Source: Kribbella sp. VKM Ac-2568 (GTDB lineage Bacteria; Actinomycetota; Actinomycetes; Propionibacteriales; Kribbellaceae). From it: 64,000 bases of DNA. The stretch lies in NCBI RefSeq assembly GCF_004345365.1, contig NZ_SLVF01000022.1:43225-107224 (forward strand), given 5' to 3'. The notes beneath the pieces are model-generated. The model was not told the DNA's origin and made no database searches. It was given only the letters and a program-made list of their open reading frames with translations. The translations under genes were made by a program, and so were the position numbers. Within the stretch, counting starts at the first letter, position 1, and every line of letters begins with the position of its first letter. Shown here one piece after another: positions 1 through 7,269 of this stretch.

Positions 1-1
1 G

Positions 2-874
2 TTCCTGGCCGACGGGTTCGAGGCGCATCGGCCTCATCTGAAGGCCGTCGCGTATCGGATGCTCGGCTCATTGAGCGAGGCCGACGATGCCGTTCAGGAG
101 GCGTGGCTGCGGCTGAATCGGACCGACACCAGCGATGTGCAGAACCTGGGCGGCTGGTTGACCACCGTGGTGGGCCGGGTCTGTCTGGATCTGCTCCGCC
201 GGCGGAACGCCCGCCGGGAGGCGCCGTACGAGACGCAGCTGCCGGACCCGATCGTGAGCCGTCAGGAAACCATCAACCCCGAGGACGAGGTCCTGATCGC
301 CGATTCGGTCGGCTTGGCGTTGCTCGTGGTTCTGGAGTCGCTCGGACCTGCCGAACGGCTCGCCTTCGTCTTGCACGACCTGTTCGGCGTGCCGTTCGAG
401 GAGATCGCGACGATCCTCCAGCGCTCGGTTCCCGCGTCCAAGCAGTTGGCCAGTCGCGCCCGCCGCCGGGTGCGCACCTCCGCTCCGGCGCCCGATCCCG
501 ACCTGGCCCTGCAACGACGAGTGGTCGAAGCGTTCCAGGCCGCATCCCGCGACGGGGACTTCGCCGCGCTGGTCGCGTTGCTCCACCCCGACGTTGTCCT
601 GCGCGCCGACCGCGGCCTGATCGCGGGCGCCGGCTGGACCGAGATCCGCGGAGCCGCCGCGGTGGCCGGCCAGGCCCTCACGTTCCGGCGCCTGTCCGCC
701 TTCCCGCTGCCGGTCCTTGTCAACGGCAACGCCGGCGTGATCACAGTGGCCGACGGCCAGCCGATGGCGGTGATGAGCTTCACGATCACCGGCGGCAAGG
801 TGATCGCGATCGACATCCTGGCCGATCCCGCGCGGCTGCGGAAGCTCGACATCGACGTACTTTGCGGAGACTGA
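2..874 (+). CDS. ECF sigma factor with SnoaL-like C-terminal domain (5' truncated by window edge)
   Basis: The reading frame is open from base 2 and the first visible residues already lie inside sigma region 2 (HLKAVAYRMLGS, then DDAVQEAWLRL), so the true start lies upstream of the window. Region 4 follows (GPAERLAFVLHDLFGVPFEEIA, read as a helix-turn-helix), and the last ~110 residues (DGDFAALVALLHPDVVLRAD onward) form a SnoaL/NTF2-like domain. This architecture is that of SigJ/ECF41-type sigma factors, in which the C-terminal domain tunes sigma activity in place of a classical anti-sigma factor. No partner gene is visible downstream; the usual oxidoreductase or carboxymuconolactone-decarboxylase neighbour could lie upstream of the window. 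Family assignment is firm; the target regulon is unknown. Confidence 0.9.
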   Translation, partial: FLADGFEAHRPHLKAVAYRMLGSLSEADDAVQEAWLRLNRTDTSDVQNLGGWLTTVVGRVCLDLLRRRNARREAPYETQLPDPIVSRQETINPEDEVLIADSVGLALLVVLESLGPAERLAFVLHDLFGVPFEEIATILQRSVPASKQLASRARRRVRTSAPAPDPDLALQRRVVEAFQAASRDGDFAALVALLHPDVVLRADRGLIAGAGWTEIRGAAAVAGQALTFRRLSAFPLPVLVNGNAGVITVADGQPMAVMSFTITGGKVIAIDILADPARLRKLDIDVLCGD

Positions 875-1049
875 GGGCCGGCGATACCTCGGTGCGGCCG
901 CTCGGCCTCGTCGCGTTCACGGCGGCTTCTATTCCCTCCGCCCAGCCACACCAGGACAGACGCTGCGCCGGCAAGCGGGCACTCAGCGGGTGGCTGAGGC
1001 AGACGGGGACATCGCGGCACTGTGGCGCCTTTCCGCCGGGTCGTGGCGG

Positions 1050-1478
1050 TTACGCGGCCAGCAGGCAGATGCCGAGCGCTGTCAACATGAGCACTTTGGT
1101 GGCCTCGAAGGCGACGTAGTAGAGGTGGACCGTCGAGCGGGGTGGGCTCTCGCCGGCGAGGACGTGGTTGGAGCGCCGGTTGAGTCGGGGCCGGATGACG
1201 ATGAGTTGTCCGGCCAGTATGACGAGGATCGCCGCGGTGAGAGCCGCTACCGGGCCGGTCGGCCGTCCCAGGACGATCGCCGCCAGGGCCATCAGCGCTA
1301 AAGCGAGCTCGGCGCGGTTGAGTGCACGGAAGACGATGCGTCCGATGCCGAGCCCGATGGGGATGGTGACGCCTGGGGCACGGAACTTGAGCGGCGCCTC
1401 CAGGAAGGAGATCGCCAGCACCATACCTAGCCAGATGAAGGTGGCGGCACCGGCTACAGCGGCTGATGCGGCGTTCAT
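1050..1478 (-). CDS. Small integral membrane protein, unknown function
   Basis: About 142 residues with four hydrophobic segments: one near the N-terminus (GAATFIWLGMVLAIS), two in the middle (ALALMALAAIVLG and AALTAAILVILAGQLI) and one at the C-terminus (KVLMLTALGICLLAA). A longer in-frame GTG start exists, but I prefer the ATG at 1478 because an AGGAGGAA ribosome-binding site sits a few bases before it. It lies alone between convergent or unrelated genes. I do not recognise the family; the charged cytoplasmic loop around NRRSNHVLAGE does not identify a transporter class. A membrane location is well supported, function is not. Confidence 0.7.
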   Translation of the reverse strand: MNAASAAVAGAATFIWLGMVLAISFLEAPLKFRAPGVTIPIGLGIGRIVFRALNRAELALALMALAAIVLGRPTGPVAALTAAILVILAGQLIVIRPRLNRRSNHVLAGESPPRSTVHLYYVAFEATKVLMLTALGICLLAA

Positions 1479-1585
1479 TCTTCCTCCTGGATCCGTGGTG
1501 TTGCCGCCCACGTTCACATGAGCGTGGCGAGTCCCGGCCGGATGGGCAACGTTGCCGAAGGCCCCTAGTAGCCCGCATCAGGGCA

Positions 1586-1957
1586 CTAGGCGGCCGGCCA
1601 GCTCGCGAGTCGGCCGACGAATTCGGGGGGCGAGGCGACGATCATCATGACGGCGGGTTCGCTGCCCGGGTTGGTCAGGCTGACTCGTTCTCCGGCGGCG
1701 AGGTGCGCGACCGCGCCGGGGGCGAGTCTGTGCAGCTGATCGCCTTGCCGCAGTTCGATCGAGCCTGACAGATGGATCAGAACAATCTCGGACTGACCGT
1801 GGTCGTGTTCGGGCAGGCCGCCGCCCGGCGGGATCCACACCTGGACCATGGCGATGTTGTCGGAGGTCTCGGCGGCCACGAGGACCTCCATGGTCGGGCC
1901 TCCGGGGATGGGCGCCCGGCGCCGCGGCGTGGTGCCGATCCTGGTGAGGTACATCAT
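1586..1957 (-). CDS. Cupin-domain protein
   Basis: About 123 residues forming a single cupin barrel. Cupin motif 1 is visible as PPGGGLPEHDHGQSEIVLI, with two His and a Glu that normally bind a divalent metal, followed by the short beta-strand motif GAVAHLAAGE. The start ATG at 1957 overlaps the stop of the upstream regulator (ATGA), with AGGAG just before it; a second ATG at 1954 is the alternative. It is the last gene of the fdxA-regulator-cupin operon. Such small cupins include metal-dependent dioxygenases, isomerases and ligand sensors; the sequence does not say which. Its linkage to a ferredoxin and a probable Fe-S regulator suggests a redox or iron-related role. Confidence 0.8.
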   Translation of the reverse strand: MMYLTRIGTTPRRRAPIPGGPTMEVLVAAETSDNIAMVQVWIPPGGGLPEHDHGQSEIVLIHLSGSIELRQGDQLHRLAPGAVAHLAAGERVSLTNPGSEPAVMMIVASPPEFVGRLASWPAA

Positions 1958-2658
1958 GCGCTCCTGCTGCGGCGCTGCTTGGGACGCTTGCCCGCCGCCT
2001 GGCTGCGAGTGGGGGAGAGATGAACGAGGCAGGCATCGGGCTCGGCGAAGGGCTCTAGGCTGGTCGCCGCGATCGGTGCGTGGATCTCGCTGAGGGCGCC
2101 CTGCATCAGGCCGAGATGCAAGGGACACAGGGTGGCGGAGTACTCCTCGGCGAGTTCGAGGAAAGGGCAATGTCGAAGTCTGATGCGGCCGGCCTCCCTG
2201 GCGGGCTCGGGGGCGAAGCCCAGTTCGGTCATCATCGCGGTCAGTCGTTGTGTGGCCTCGGCGGCGTCGGTCTGGTGGAACGGGGCGACCTGCTCGACGA
2301 GGTAGCCGCCCCAGCTGCGGCCCGCGGCCTCGGCCGCGGCGCCCGGATCGGGACTCGTGGACAACTGGCCAAGGAGGATCTCGGCCAGCAGGTGGTACTG
2401 ACGCCGTCCACCACGGTCCATCCCAGGATGGGATGTATGGACGGCTCGAGGCCGGCCCCGCCCGGATGGCTCCTCGAGTCTGCGGTCGACCAGCCCTTGG
2501 GTCACCAGTGCGTCGAGGTGGAAGCGGGCCGTGTTGGGGTGGATGCCGAGCCGTTCGGCGAGTTCAGTGACACCCAGAGGATCCTCGGAGACTCGCAGTG
2601 CTTCGAGTATCGCGGTCCGGCGTGGGCTCTCGCCGTCGTTCTGGTCAGGTCTGGCCAT
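1954..2658 (-). CDS. SufR-like helix-turn-helix regulator with a probable Fe-S binding C-terminus
   Basis: 234 residues. The N-terminal ~80 residues are a winged helix of the ArsR/DeoR type (GVTELAERLGIHPNTARFHLDAL is the recognition unit). The C-terminal half ends in a Cys/His array: HCPF, then 13 residues, CPLH, then 14 residues, His, then 16 residues, DAC. This closely resembles the Cys-x12-Cys-x13-His-x14-Cys pattern described for the cyanobacterial SufR repressor, which carries a [4Fe-4S] cluster. The ATG at 2658 lies 5 bases after the ferredoxin stop codon, and its own stop overlaps the cupin start, so the three genes are one operon. A palindrome upstream of the operon (3013-3027) is a candidate autoregulatory operator. 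The family is firm; cluster binding is inferred from the spacing. Confidence 0.8.
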   Translation of the reverse strand: MARPDQNDGESPRRTAILEALRVSEDPLGVTELAERLGIHPNTARFHLDALVTQGLVDRRLEEPSGRGRPRAVHTSHPGMDRGGRRQYHLLAEILLGQLSTSPDPGAAAEAAGRSWGGYLVEQVAPFHQTDAAEATQRLTAMMTELGFAPEPAREAGRIRLRHCPFLELAEEYSATLCPLHLGLMQGALSEIHAPIAATSLEPFAEPDACLVHLSPTRSQAAGKRPKQRRSRSA

Positions 2659-2663
2659 GGTGG

Positions 2664-2990
2664 TCAGCTTGCCTGATCCTGCGGCGGCAGGGCCGCGATG
2701 AGGGGATGGTCGTGGCGGATGGCGCCTACCTTGAAGGCCCCGCCGGGTGATCCGATGTCGTCGAAGAATCCTGCGTTCGCGGCCTGGTAGTCCTTCCACT
2801 GCTCGGGCAGGTCGTCCTCGTAGAAGATGGCCTCGACCGGACACACCGGCTCGCACGCGCCACAGTCGATGCATTCGTCCGGGTGGATGTACAGGGAGCG
2901 TCCGCCCTCGTAGATGCAGTCGACCGGGCACTCCTCGACGCACGCCAGGTCCTTCACGTCGACACATGGCATCGCTATCACGTAGGTCAC
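2664..2990 (-). CDS. fdxA: 7Fe ferredoxin
   Basis: 108 residues, the usual length for actinobacterial seven-iron ferredoxins. Cysteines 9, 17, 21 and 25 (CVDVKDLACVEECPVDC) and 40, 43, 46 and 50 (CIDCGACEPVC) provide one [3Fe-4S] and one [4Fe-4S] cluster. The typical tail (PEQWKDYQAANAGFFDD) is also present. The start is a GTG at 2990, giving the usual N-terminus TYVIA, with GAGGAG upstream; the internal ATG used by a naive call would remove conserved residues. It is a soluble one-electron carrier, the first gene of an operon with a probable Fe-S-sensing regulator and a cupin. In actinobacteria such ferredoxins serve P450s, other oxygenases and redox-stress responses; the partner here is unknown. 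Confidence 0.95.
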   Translation of the reverse strand: MTYVIAMPCVDVKDLACVEECPVDCIYEGGRSLYIHPDECIDCGACEPVCPVEAIFYEDDLPEQWKDYQAANAGFFDDIGSPGGAFKVGAIRHDHPLIAALPPQDQAS

Positions 2991-3012
2991 AGCTGGACTC
3001 CTCGTCAGACGC

Positions 3013-3027
3013 TTGTAATTAATACAA
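3013..3027. promoter_or_regulatory. Candidate operator palindrome between fdxA operon and hemerythrin-like gene
   Basis: The 15-base sequence TTGTA-ATTAA-TACAA is an inverted repeat in an AT-rich pocket between divergent genes, 23 bases upstream of the fdxA start. A second small palindrome, ACATGT, follows at 3033-3038. The local AT richness, unusual in this genome, marks the promoter region. The likely ligand is the SufR-like regulator of the operon, by position only. Confidence 0.5.
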
Positions 3028-3077
3028 ATACCACATGTAATAATCATTCGGAACAGCGATGTGAGGAGAGTGGCACC

Positions 3078-3803
3078 ATGCCGGCTGCGGAGATCTTCAT
3101 CCGGGCGACCGAGACTGACCCGGATGTCATCGCTCGAAGTGTGGTCCGTGAGGCCCATGAGCGGTTGCGGGCTGGTCTGGCGGAGCTGACCAATGCGCAT
3201 CCGGTTGCCGGCGGCGATCAGTTCGCGTCTGCGGAGCTGGTCGACTTCTGCCTTCATGAGCTGCGCCCCTATTTGGTAGCTGCCGGGCGGGACCTGTATG
3301 CACCTGCGGCCGAAGCTGCTGATACGCGTCTGCTGGTGGATGCTCTTCGGATCGGGTCCGTGGCGCTCAACGCCCAGATCGACGATCTGGCTGCGGCCGG
3401 CGCGGTCGATGCGTTCCGGATCAGCGTGGCGATCGCGGCGGCGCTGAATGTTCACCTCCAGATCGAGGAGTCGGTATTGCTCCCCGCGCTGACCGGGATG
3501 CGTAGCGTGGATCCTTCGCTGCTGGCCGCAGACCTGCGGGCCTGTCTCGCGGGGGAGCAGGCGGAGGAGTCGACGGTGATCGACGTTCGGAAGATCGCGC
3601 GCGGTGGACGTCATCCGCGGGTCTTCGCCCGTTATGCCGGCCTGGCGGCCGGCGAGGCGTTCATCCTGGTCAACAGTCACGATCCCAAGCCTTTGCGCCA
3701 AGAGTTCGAGGCCATCCACTCCGGCGCGTTCAGCTGGGACTATTTGCAGACCGGTCCCGAGGAATGGCGGGTCCGGATCGGGCGGGTGGCCGTCGATGAC
3801 TGA
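3078..3803 (+). CDS. Hemerythrin-like/DUF2249 protein
   Basis: 241 residues. The first ~165 residues are a helical bundle with spaced His/Glu residues resembling hemerythrin-like proteins (REAHERLRAGL near the start, FCLHELRPYLVAAGRDLYAP, then HLQIEESVLLPAL). The last ~65 residues are a DUF2249 domain (LAAGEAFILVNSHDPKPLRQ, then SWDYLQTGPEEWRVRIGR), a small fold often joined to hemerythrin-like or cupin domains in nitric-oxide and low-oxygen stress loci. The ATG at 3078 has GAGGAG upstream. It overlaps the following cupin gene by 8 bases, so the two are probably co-translated. A di-iron or metal-binding role in oxygen/NO handling is inferred from family precedent. Confidence 0.75.
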   Translation: MPAAEIFIRATETDPDVIARSVVREAHERLRAGLAELTNAHPVAGGDQFASAELVDFCLHELRPYLVAAGRDLYAPAAEAADTRLLVDALRIGSVALNAQIDDLAAAGAVDAFRISVAIAAALNVHLQIEESVLLPALTGMRSVDPSLLAADLRACLAGEQAEESTVIDVRKIARGGRHPRVFARYAGLAAGEAFILVNSHDPKPLRQEFEAIHSGAFSWDYLQTGPEEWRVRIGRVAVDD

Positions 3804-4206
3804 GGAGTCGCGCGAACCCCGCGCGGGGGCGACTGCGGCGGATCAGCCGGCGGTGCGGATCCTTGCAAACTTGCGTGAGCTCGTCGAGGACCCGCGCGTA
3901 TCGAGAGGTGCCCGGTGGACGCTGTCTGAACCAGGGCGACAACTGGACGCAAACCTCATCCATCTGCGTCCTGGACAGCGCGTCGACACCCACACCGAAC
4001 CGGACCTCGATGTGCTACTCGTCACCGTCGCGGGCGCCGGCACCGTCGGCACACCGGACGGCCTGCGATCACTTGCCGAGGGCAACCTCGTCTGGTTGCC
4101 GCACGGTTCGACCCGCAACATCACCGCCGGCGTCGATGGACTGTCCTACCTGACAGTCCATCGCCGCCGTCCTGGCTTGCAGATCAAGAAGCGGCCGGAG
4201 CATTAG
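3796..4206 (+). CDS. Cupin-domain protein coupled to the hemerythrin-like gene
   Basis: 136 residues, a single cupin fold: IHLRPGQRVDTHTEPDLDVL is motif 1 with a shortened metal-ligand set (His-x-Glu), followed by VAGAGTVGTPDG and GNLVWLPHGSTRNI. The ATG at 3796 lies inside the end of the upstream gene, so expression is probably coupled. Homologues beside DUF2249 and hemerythrin-like genes are common in actinobacteria; the function is not established. It converges with the epoxide hydrolase gene, leaving only 20 bases between them. Confidence 0.75.
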   Translation: MTEESREPRAGATAADQPAVRILANLRELVEDPRVSRGARWTLSEPGRQLDANLIHLRPGQRVDTHTEPDLDVLLVTVAGAGTVGTPDGLRSLAEGNLVWLPHGSTRNITAGVDGLSYLTVHRRRPGLQIKKRPEH

Positions 4207-4226
4207 CTCGACCACTGCGACGGCAA

Positions 4227-5381
4227 CTACCTGAGCGAGCGGACGAATTCACGGACGTCGCCCAGCAGCAGGTCGGGTGCCTCCATCGCCGCGAAGTGAC
4301 CGCCACGCTCGAATTCGGTCCACCGCACGATGGTGTCGGTCTTCTCGGCGAATCGGCGAATCGCCACGTCGGTGGGGAAGACCGCTACTGCTGTCGGCAC
4401 GGTCGAGCGCGCTGTAGGGGCCCAGGCGGCGGCGTCGTGGAACCGTTCGTAGTACGAGTTGGCCGACGACATCGCAGTACGGGTGAACCAGTAGATGCTG
4501 ACGTTCGTCAGCAGCCTGTCGCGATCGACCGCATCGTCGGGGAGTTCGGCCTTCGGGTCGGTCCAGTCCTTGAACTTCTCCGCGATCCAAGCGAGCTGCG
4601 CGACGGGCGAGTCCATCAGTCCGTACGACACCGTCAGCGGCCGGGTGCCTTGGATCTGCATGTACCCGGATTTGTCGTCCTGGAAGTCCTTGAACGCGGC
4701 GAGTCGCCCTCGTTCGGACTCGGTGAGCGCGGCCATGTCTTCCGGATCGCCAGTCGGGAAGGTGACGTGCGCGTTGAGGTGGATCCCGATCACCTGGTCC
4801 GGAGCGAGCCGCCCGAGCGCCGGCAGGATGAACGCGCCCACGTCGCCACCCTGCGCGGCGTACCGTTCGTAGCCGAGCCGGTTCATCAGTACGGCAAAGG
4901 CGGCGGCGGTGCGTCCGTCGGTCCAACCGGTCTTGGAGATCGGGCCTGAGAAGCCGTGCCCGGGATGGGATGGGATCACCACGTGGAAGGCGTCGGCCTC
5001 GTCGCCGCCATGCGCGACCGGGTTGGTCAGCGGGCCGATCAGATCGAGGAACTCAACGACCGAGCCCGGCCAGCCGTGCACAAGCAGGAGGGGGGTCGCG
5101 CTGTCGACGGCCGACCGGACGTGCAGGAAATGGATGTCCTCTCCGTCGATGGTGGTCACGAACTGCGGATGGCTGTTCAGCTCGGCCTCGTGCTTGCGCC
5201 AGTCGTACGACGCAGTCCAGTAGTCCGCGAGCTCCCTCAGGTACACCGTCGGTACTCCGCGTTCCCAGCCGGATCCGGAAAGCTCTGCCCAGCGGGTGCG
5301 GATGAGCCGATAGTGGAGGTCGTCGATGTCGGCCTGCGGGATGTCGATGCGGAAGGGGCGGATGTCCGTGTTGTTCTCCAT
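4227..5381 (-). CDS. Epoxide hydrolase, alpha/beta-hydrolase fold
   Basis: 384 residues, full length for the microsomal-type bacterial epoxide hydrolases. An N-terminal EHN lid domain occupies about residues 1-100 (FRIDIPQADIDDLHYRLIRT). HGWPGS at 102-107 forms the oxyanion hole, Asp180 in AAQGGDVGAF is the nucleophile, and His362 in ERGGHFAAMEAP is the general base. The enzyme opens epoxides to diols by a covalent ester intermediate in the cytoplasm. It is transcribed divergently from a WYL-domain regulator 62 bases away, which probably controls it. No oxygenase that would supply the epoxide is adjacent, so the substrate is unknown. Confidence 0.93.
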   Translation of the reverse strand: MENNTDIRPFRIDIPQADIDDLHYRLIRTRWAELSGSGWERGVPTVYLRELADYWTASYDWRKHEAELNSHPQFVTTIDGEDIHFLHVRSAVDSATPLLLVHGWPGSVVEFLDLIGPLTNPVAHGGDEADAFHVVIPSHPGHGFSGPISKTGWTDGRTAAAFAVLMNRLGYERYAAQGGDVGAFILPALGRLAPDQVIGIHLNAHVTFPTGDPEDMAALTESERGRLAAFKDFQDDKSGYMQIQGTRPLTVSYGLMDSPVAQLAWIAEKFKDWTDPKAELPDDAVDRDRLLTNVSIYWFTRTAMSSANSYYERFHDAAAWAPTARSTVPTAVAVFPTDVAIRRFAEKTDTIVRWTEFERGGHFAAMEAPDLLLGDVREFVRSLR

Positions 5382-5443
5382 CTTTCCACTCTAGAATCGA
5401 AGCAGGACAGCTTCGGTCCTCTTTCGGTGGCAGAATTCAGGTC

Positions 5444-6424
5444 ATGATCGAGACCTCTGGGCGGCTACTCAGGCTGCTGTCGTTGTTGCAGTCGCAGCGG
5501 GACTGGACCGGCGTGCAACTCGCTGAGCGGCTCGATGTGACGGTCCGGACGGTGCGTCGCGACGTCGACAAGCTCCGCAATCTGGGTTATCCGGTGAATG
5601 CGACGCTGGGTGTTGCCGGGGGTTACCAACTGGGAGCGGGTGCGCAACTGCCGCCGCTGCTGCTGGACGACGACGAGGCCGTCGCGGTGGCGGTCGGTTT
5701 GCGGACCGCGGCCGGCGGCACCGTTGCGGGCATTGCGGAGACCTCGCTGCGTGCCCTGGCCAAGCTCGAACAGGTGCTGCCATCGCGGCTCCGCCATCGG
5801 GTGAACTCCCTGCAGCAGGTGACGATTCCACTGGTCGGTGGTGCACCGACGGTCGACCCGGAGGTGCTGACCGCGGTCGCGGCTGTCTGCCGGGACCATG
5901 AGCGGCTGCGGTTCGACTACCAGGACAAAGTCGGTGCGTCGACCGTCCGCACTACTGAGCCCCACCGGCTGGTCCATACCGGTCGTCGCTGGTACCTCGT
6001 TGCCTGGGACATCGATCGTGACGACTGGCGGACCTTCCGGGTGGACCGGATGTCCCCGCGCAGCCCGACCGGTCCGCGGTTCAAGGCGCGCGATCTGTCG
6101 GACGAGGACGTCGCGCGGCTCACTTCGACCAGCATCTCGACCTCGGTCTACCGCGTTCAGGGCCGCTTCGTCCTGCACTCACCGGCAGCGGAGGTGCATG
6201 AGGTGGTTCCGCCGACGGCGGGCGTGGTGGAGCCGATCGACGACCGCACCTGCCGGTTGATCGTCGGCTCGCCGTCCCTTGAACAGCTGGCGGTCTGGAT
6301 CGCGCTGCTCGGCTTCGATTTCGACATCGAGGAACCGGCCGAGCTGCACGATGTGATCGGGTCCATCGTCGCCCGTCTCAACCGGGCCTCACCAGCGGCG
6401 AGGCAGGCCCGGCCGCGGCGCTGA
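5444..6424 (+). CDS. WYL-domain transcriptional regulator (YafY/DeoR-like)
   Basis: 326 residues. The N-terminal winged helix-turn-helix (WTGVQLAERLDVTVRTVRRD) is followed by the helical linker of this family and a WYL domain in which the signature reads RRWYLVAWDIDRDDWRTFRV (about residues 182-201). A WCX-like C-terminal extension follows. WYL proteins sense small ligands or nucleic acid and are usually repressors or activators of an adjacent gene. Position, divergent from the epoxide hydrolase with a 62-base shared promoter, suggests control of that gene and of itself. Confidence 0.9.
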   Translation: MIETSGRLLRLLSLLQSQRDWTGVQLAERLDVTVRTVRRDVDKLRNLGYPVNATLGVAGGYQLGAGAQLPPLLLDDDEAVAVAVGLRTAAGGTVAGIAETSLRALAKLEQVLPSRLRHRVNSLQQVTIPLVGGAPTVDPEVLTAVAAVCRDHERLRFDYQDKVGASTVRTTEPHRLVHTGRRWYLVAWDIDRDDWRTFRVDRMSPRSPTGPRFKARDLSDEDVARLTSTSISTSVYRVQGRFVLHSPAAEVHEVVPPTAGVVEPIDDRTCRLIVGSPSLEQLAVWIALLGFDFDIEEPAELHDVIGSIVARLNRASPAARQARPRR

Positions 6425-6459
6425 GGCCTCCTTGCGCCTCCCACGCGGCCACAGTGCTG

Positions 6460-6849
6460 TCAGCCGGCGCTGAGTGTGTCCGAGCCTCGCCTTCCTGGCC
6501 AGGGCGGAGGCGGTGGGCTGGTGCGATCGCGGGTTGTGGGGAGCCAGCTGGCGAGCACCTCACGATGGGATCGAAGCAGGTGCACCCGAACCACGTCGAT
6601 GCGGCGTACGGCGTCACGGCGCAGGCCGAGCATCGGCAGTGCGAGGCGGACTTGCTGGATTGCCATCGCTGTGGGCACAGGGCCATGGATTCGAAGTGAG
6701 ATCTCGCTGTCACCGTCAACGAAGAACAGGACAGAACGCAGCCGCAATGGTCCTGGCAGCTTTCGAGCAGCACGGCGCATCGCGTACAGGTCAGAGCCGG
6801 ACGGTGGCCAGCCGGATCGCACCCGCACAATCACGTCGTACCGGGCCAT
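6460..6849 (-). CDS. Hypothetical protein
   Basis: A 129-residue frame beginning MARYDVIVRVRSGWP, with plausible codon structure for about 110 residues and a low-complexity Pro/Arg tail. I see no domain that I recognise; the core alternates short beta-like and helical stretches (RSVLFFVDGDSEISLRIHG). The ribosome-binding site is weak. It could be a real small cytoplasmic protein or a chance frame in a 500-base gap between stronger genes. Confidence 0.4.
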   Translation of the reverse strand: MARYDVIVRVRSGWPPSGSDLYAMRRAARKLPGPLRLRSVLFFVDGDSEISLRIHGPVPTAMAIQQVRLALPMLGLRRDAVRRIDVVRVHLLRSHREVLASWLPTTRDRTSPPPPPWPGRRGSDTLSAG

Positions 6850-6930
6850 ATTCGATCATGCGTCGGGTCGCTCCCCGAGGTCCAGTGCTGGCGTTGTCAA
6901 GGCTAGGTAACGACGGCGGAACCCCGCAGG

Positions 6931-7269
6931 TCAGAAGACGTAGAAGGCCGAGACGATCATCGGGAGCGTTCCGATGACGAGCCAGGGGGACAGCAGGGAG
7001 CGCTGGAAGATGAGGAGGACGCCGGCAGCCGTGGCGATGCCGACCACGCCGGACATCACCCAGAGGCCCACGCCGGAGGAGTGCTTGATCTGTTCCAGGT
7101 GGGGGCTGTAGGCCGCGAGGGCGAGTGTCGGGGATCCGCCGATGTGGATGAGGATGACCGAGACGACCCATCGCTGGACGGTCTCGATCTTCATTCCCCG
7201 CCGCTTCGACGGGTGGCTGCGCAAGGCCGGCCGGTGTGGCCCCGGCTGGCGCTCGAGGTGCTGGTTCAC
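6931..7269 (-). CDS. Small membrane protein downstream of the hydrogenase-like operon
   Basis: Up to 112 residues with three hydrophobic segments (WVVSVILIHIGGSPTLALAAY, WVMSGVVGIATAAGVLLIF, SPWLVIGTLPMIVSAFYVF). The GTG start at 7269 overlaps the hycE stop codon (GTGA), implying translational coupling; a shorter ATG start at 7194 would remove a basic, probably cytoplasmic leader. Being tacked onto the operon, it may be an accessory membrane component, but it matches no subunit I recognise. Confidence 0.6.
   Translation of the reverse strand: MNQHLERQPGPHRPALRSHPSKRRGMKIETVQRWVVSVILIHIGGSPTLALAAYSPHLEQIKHSSGVGLWVMSGVVGIATAAGVLLIFQRSLLSPWLVIGTLPMIVSAFYVF

Noticed and set aside
262..1578. 438-residue frame on the minus strand
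   Set aside because: Antisense to the sigma factor and shadowing the membrane protein in another frame; composition is Arg/Ser/Pro-rich noise.
2664..3719. 351-residue frame spanning ferredoxin and upstream sequence
   Set aside because: Only the last 108 codons encode ferredoxin; the extension crosses the AT-rich promoter and lies antisense to the hemerythrin-like gene.
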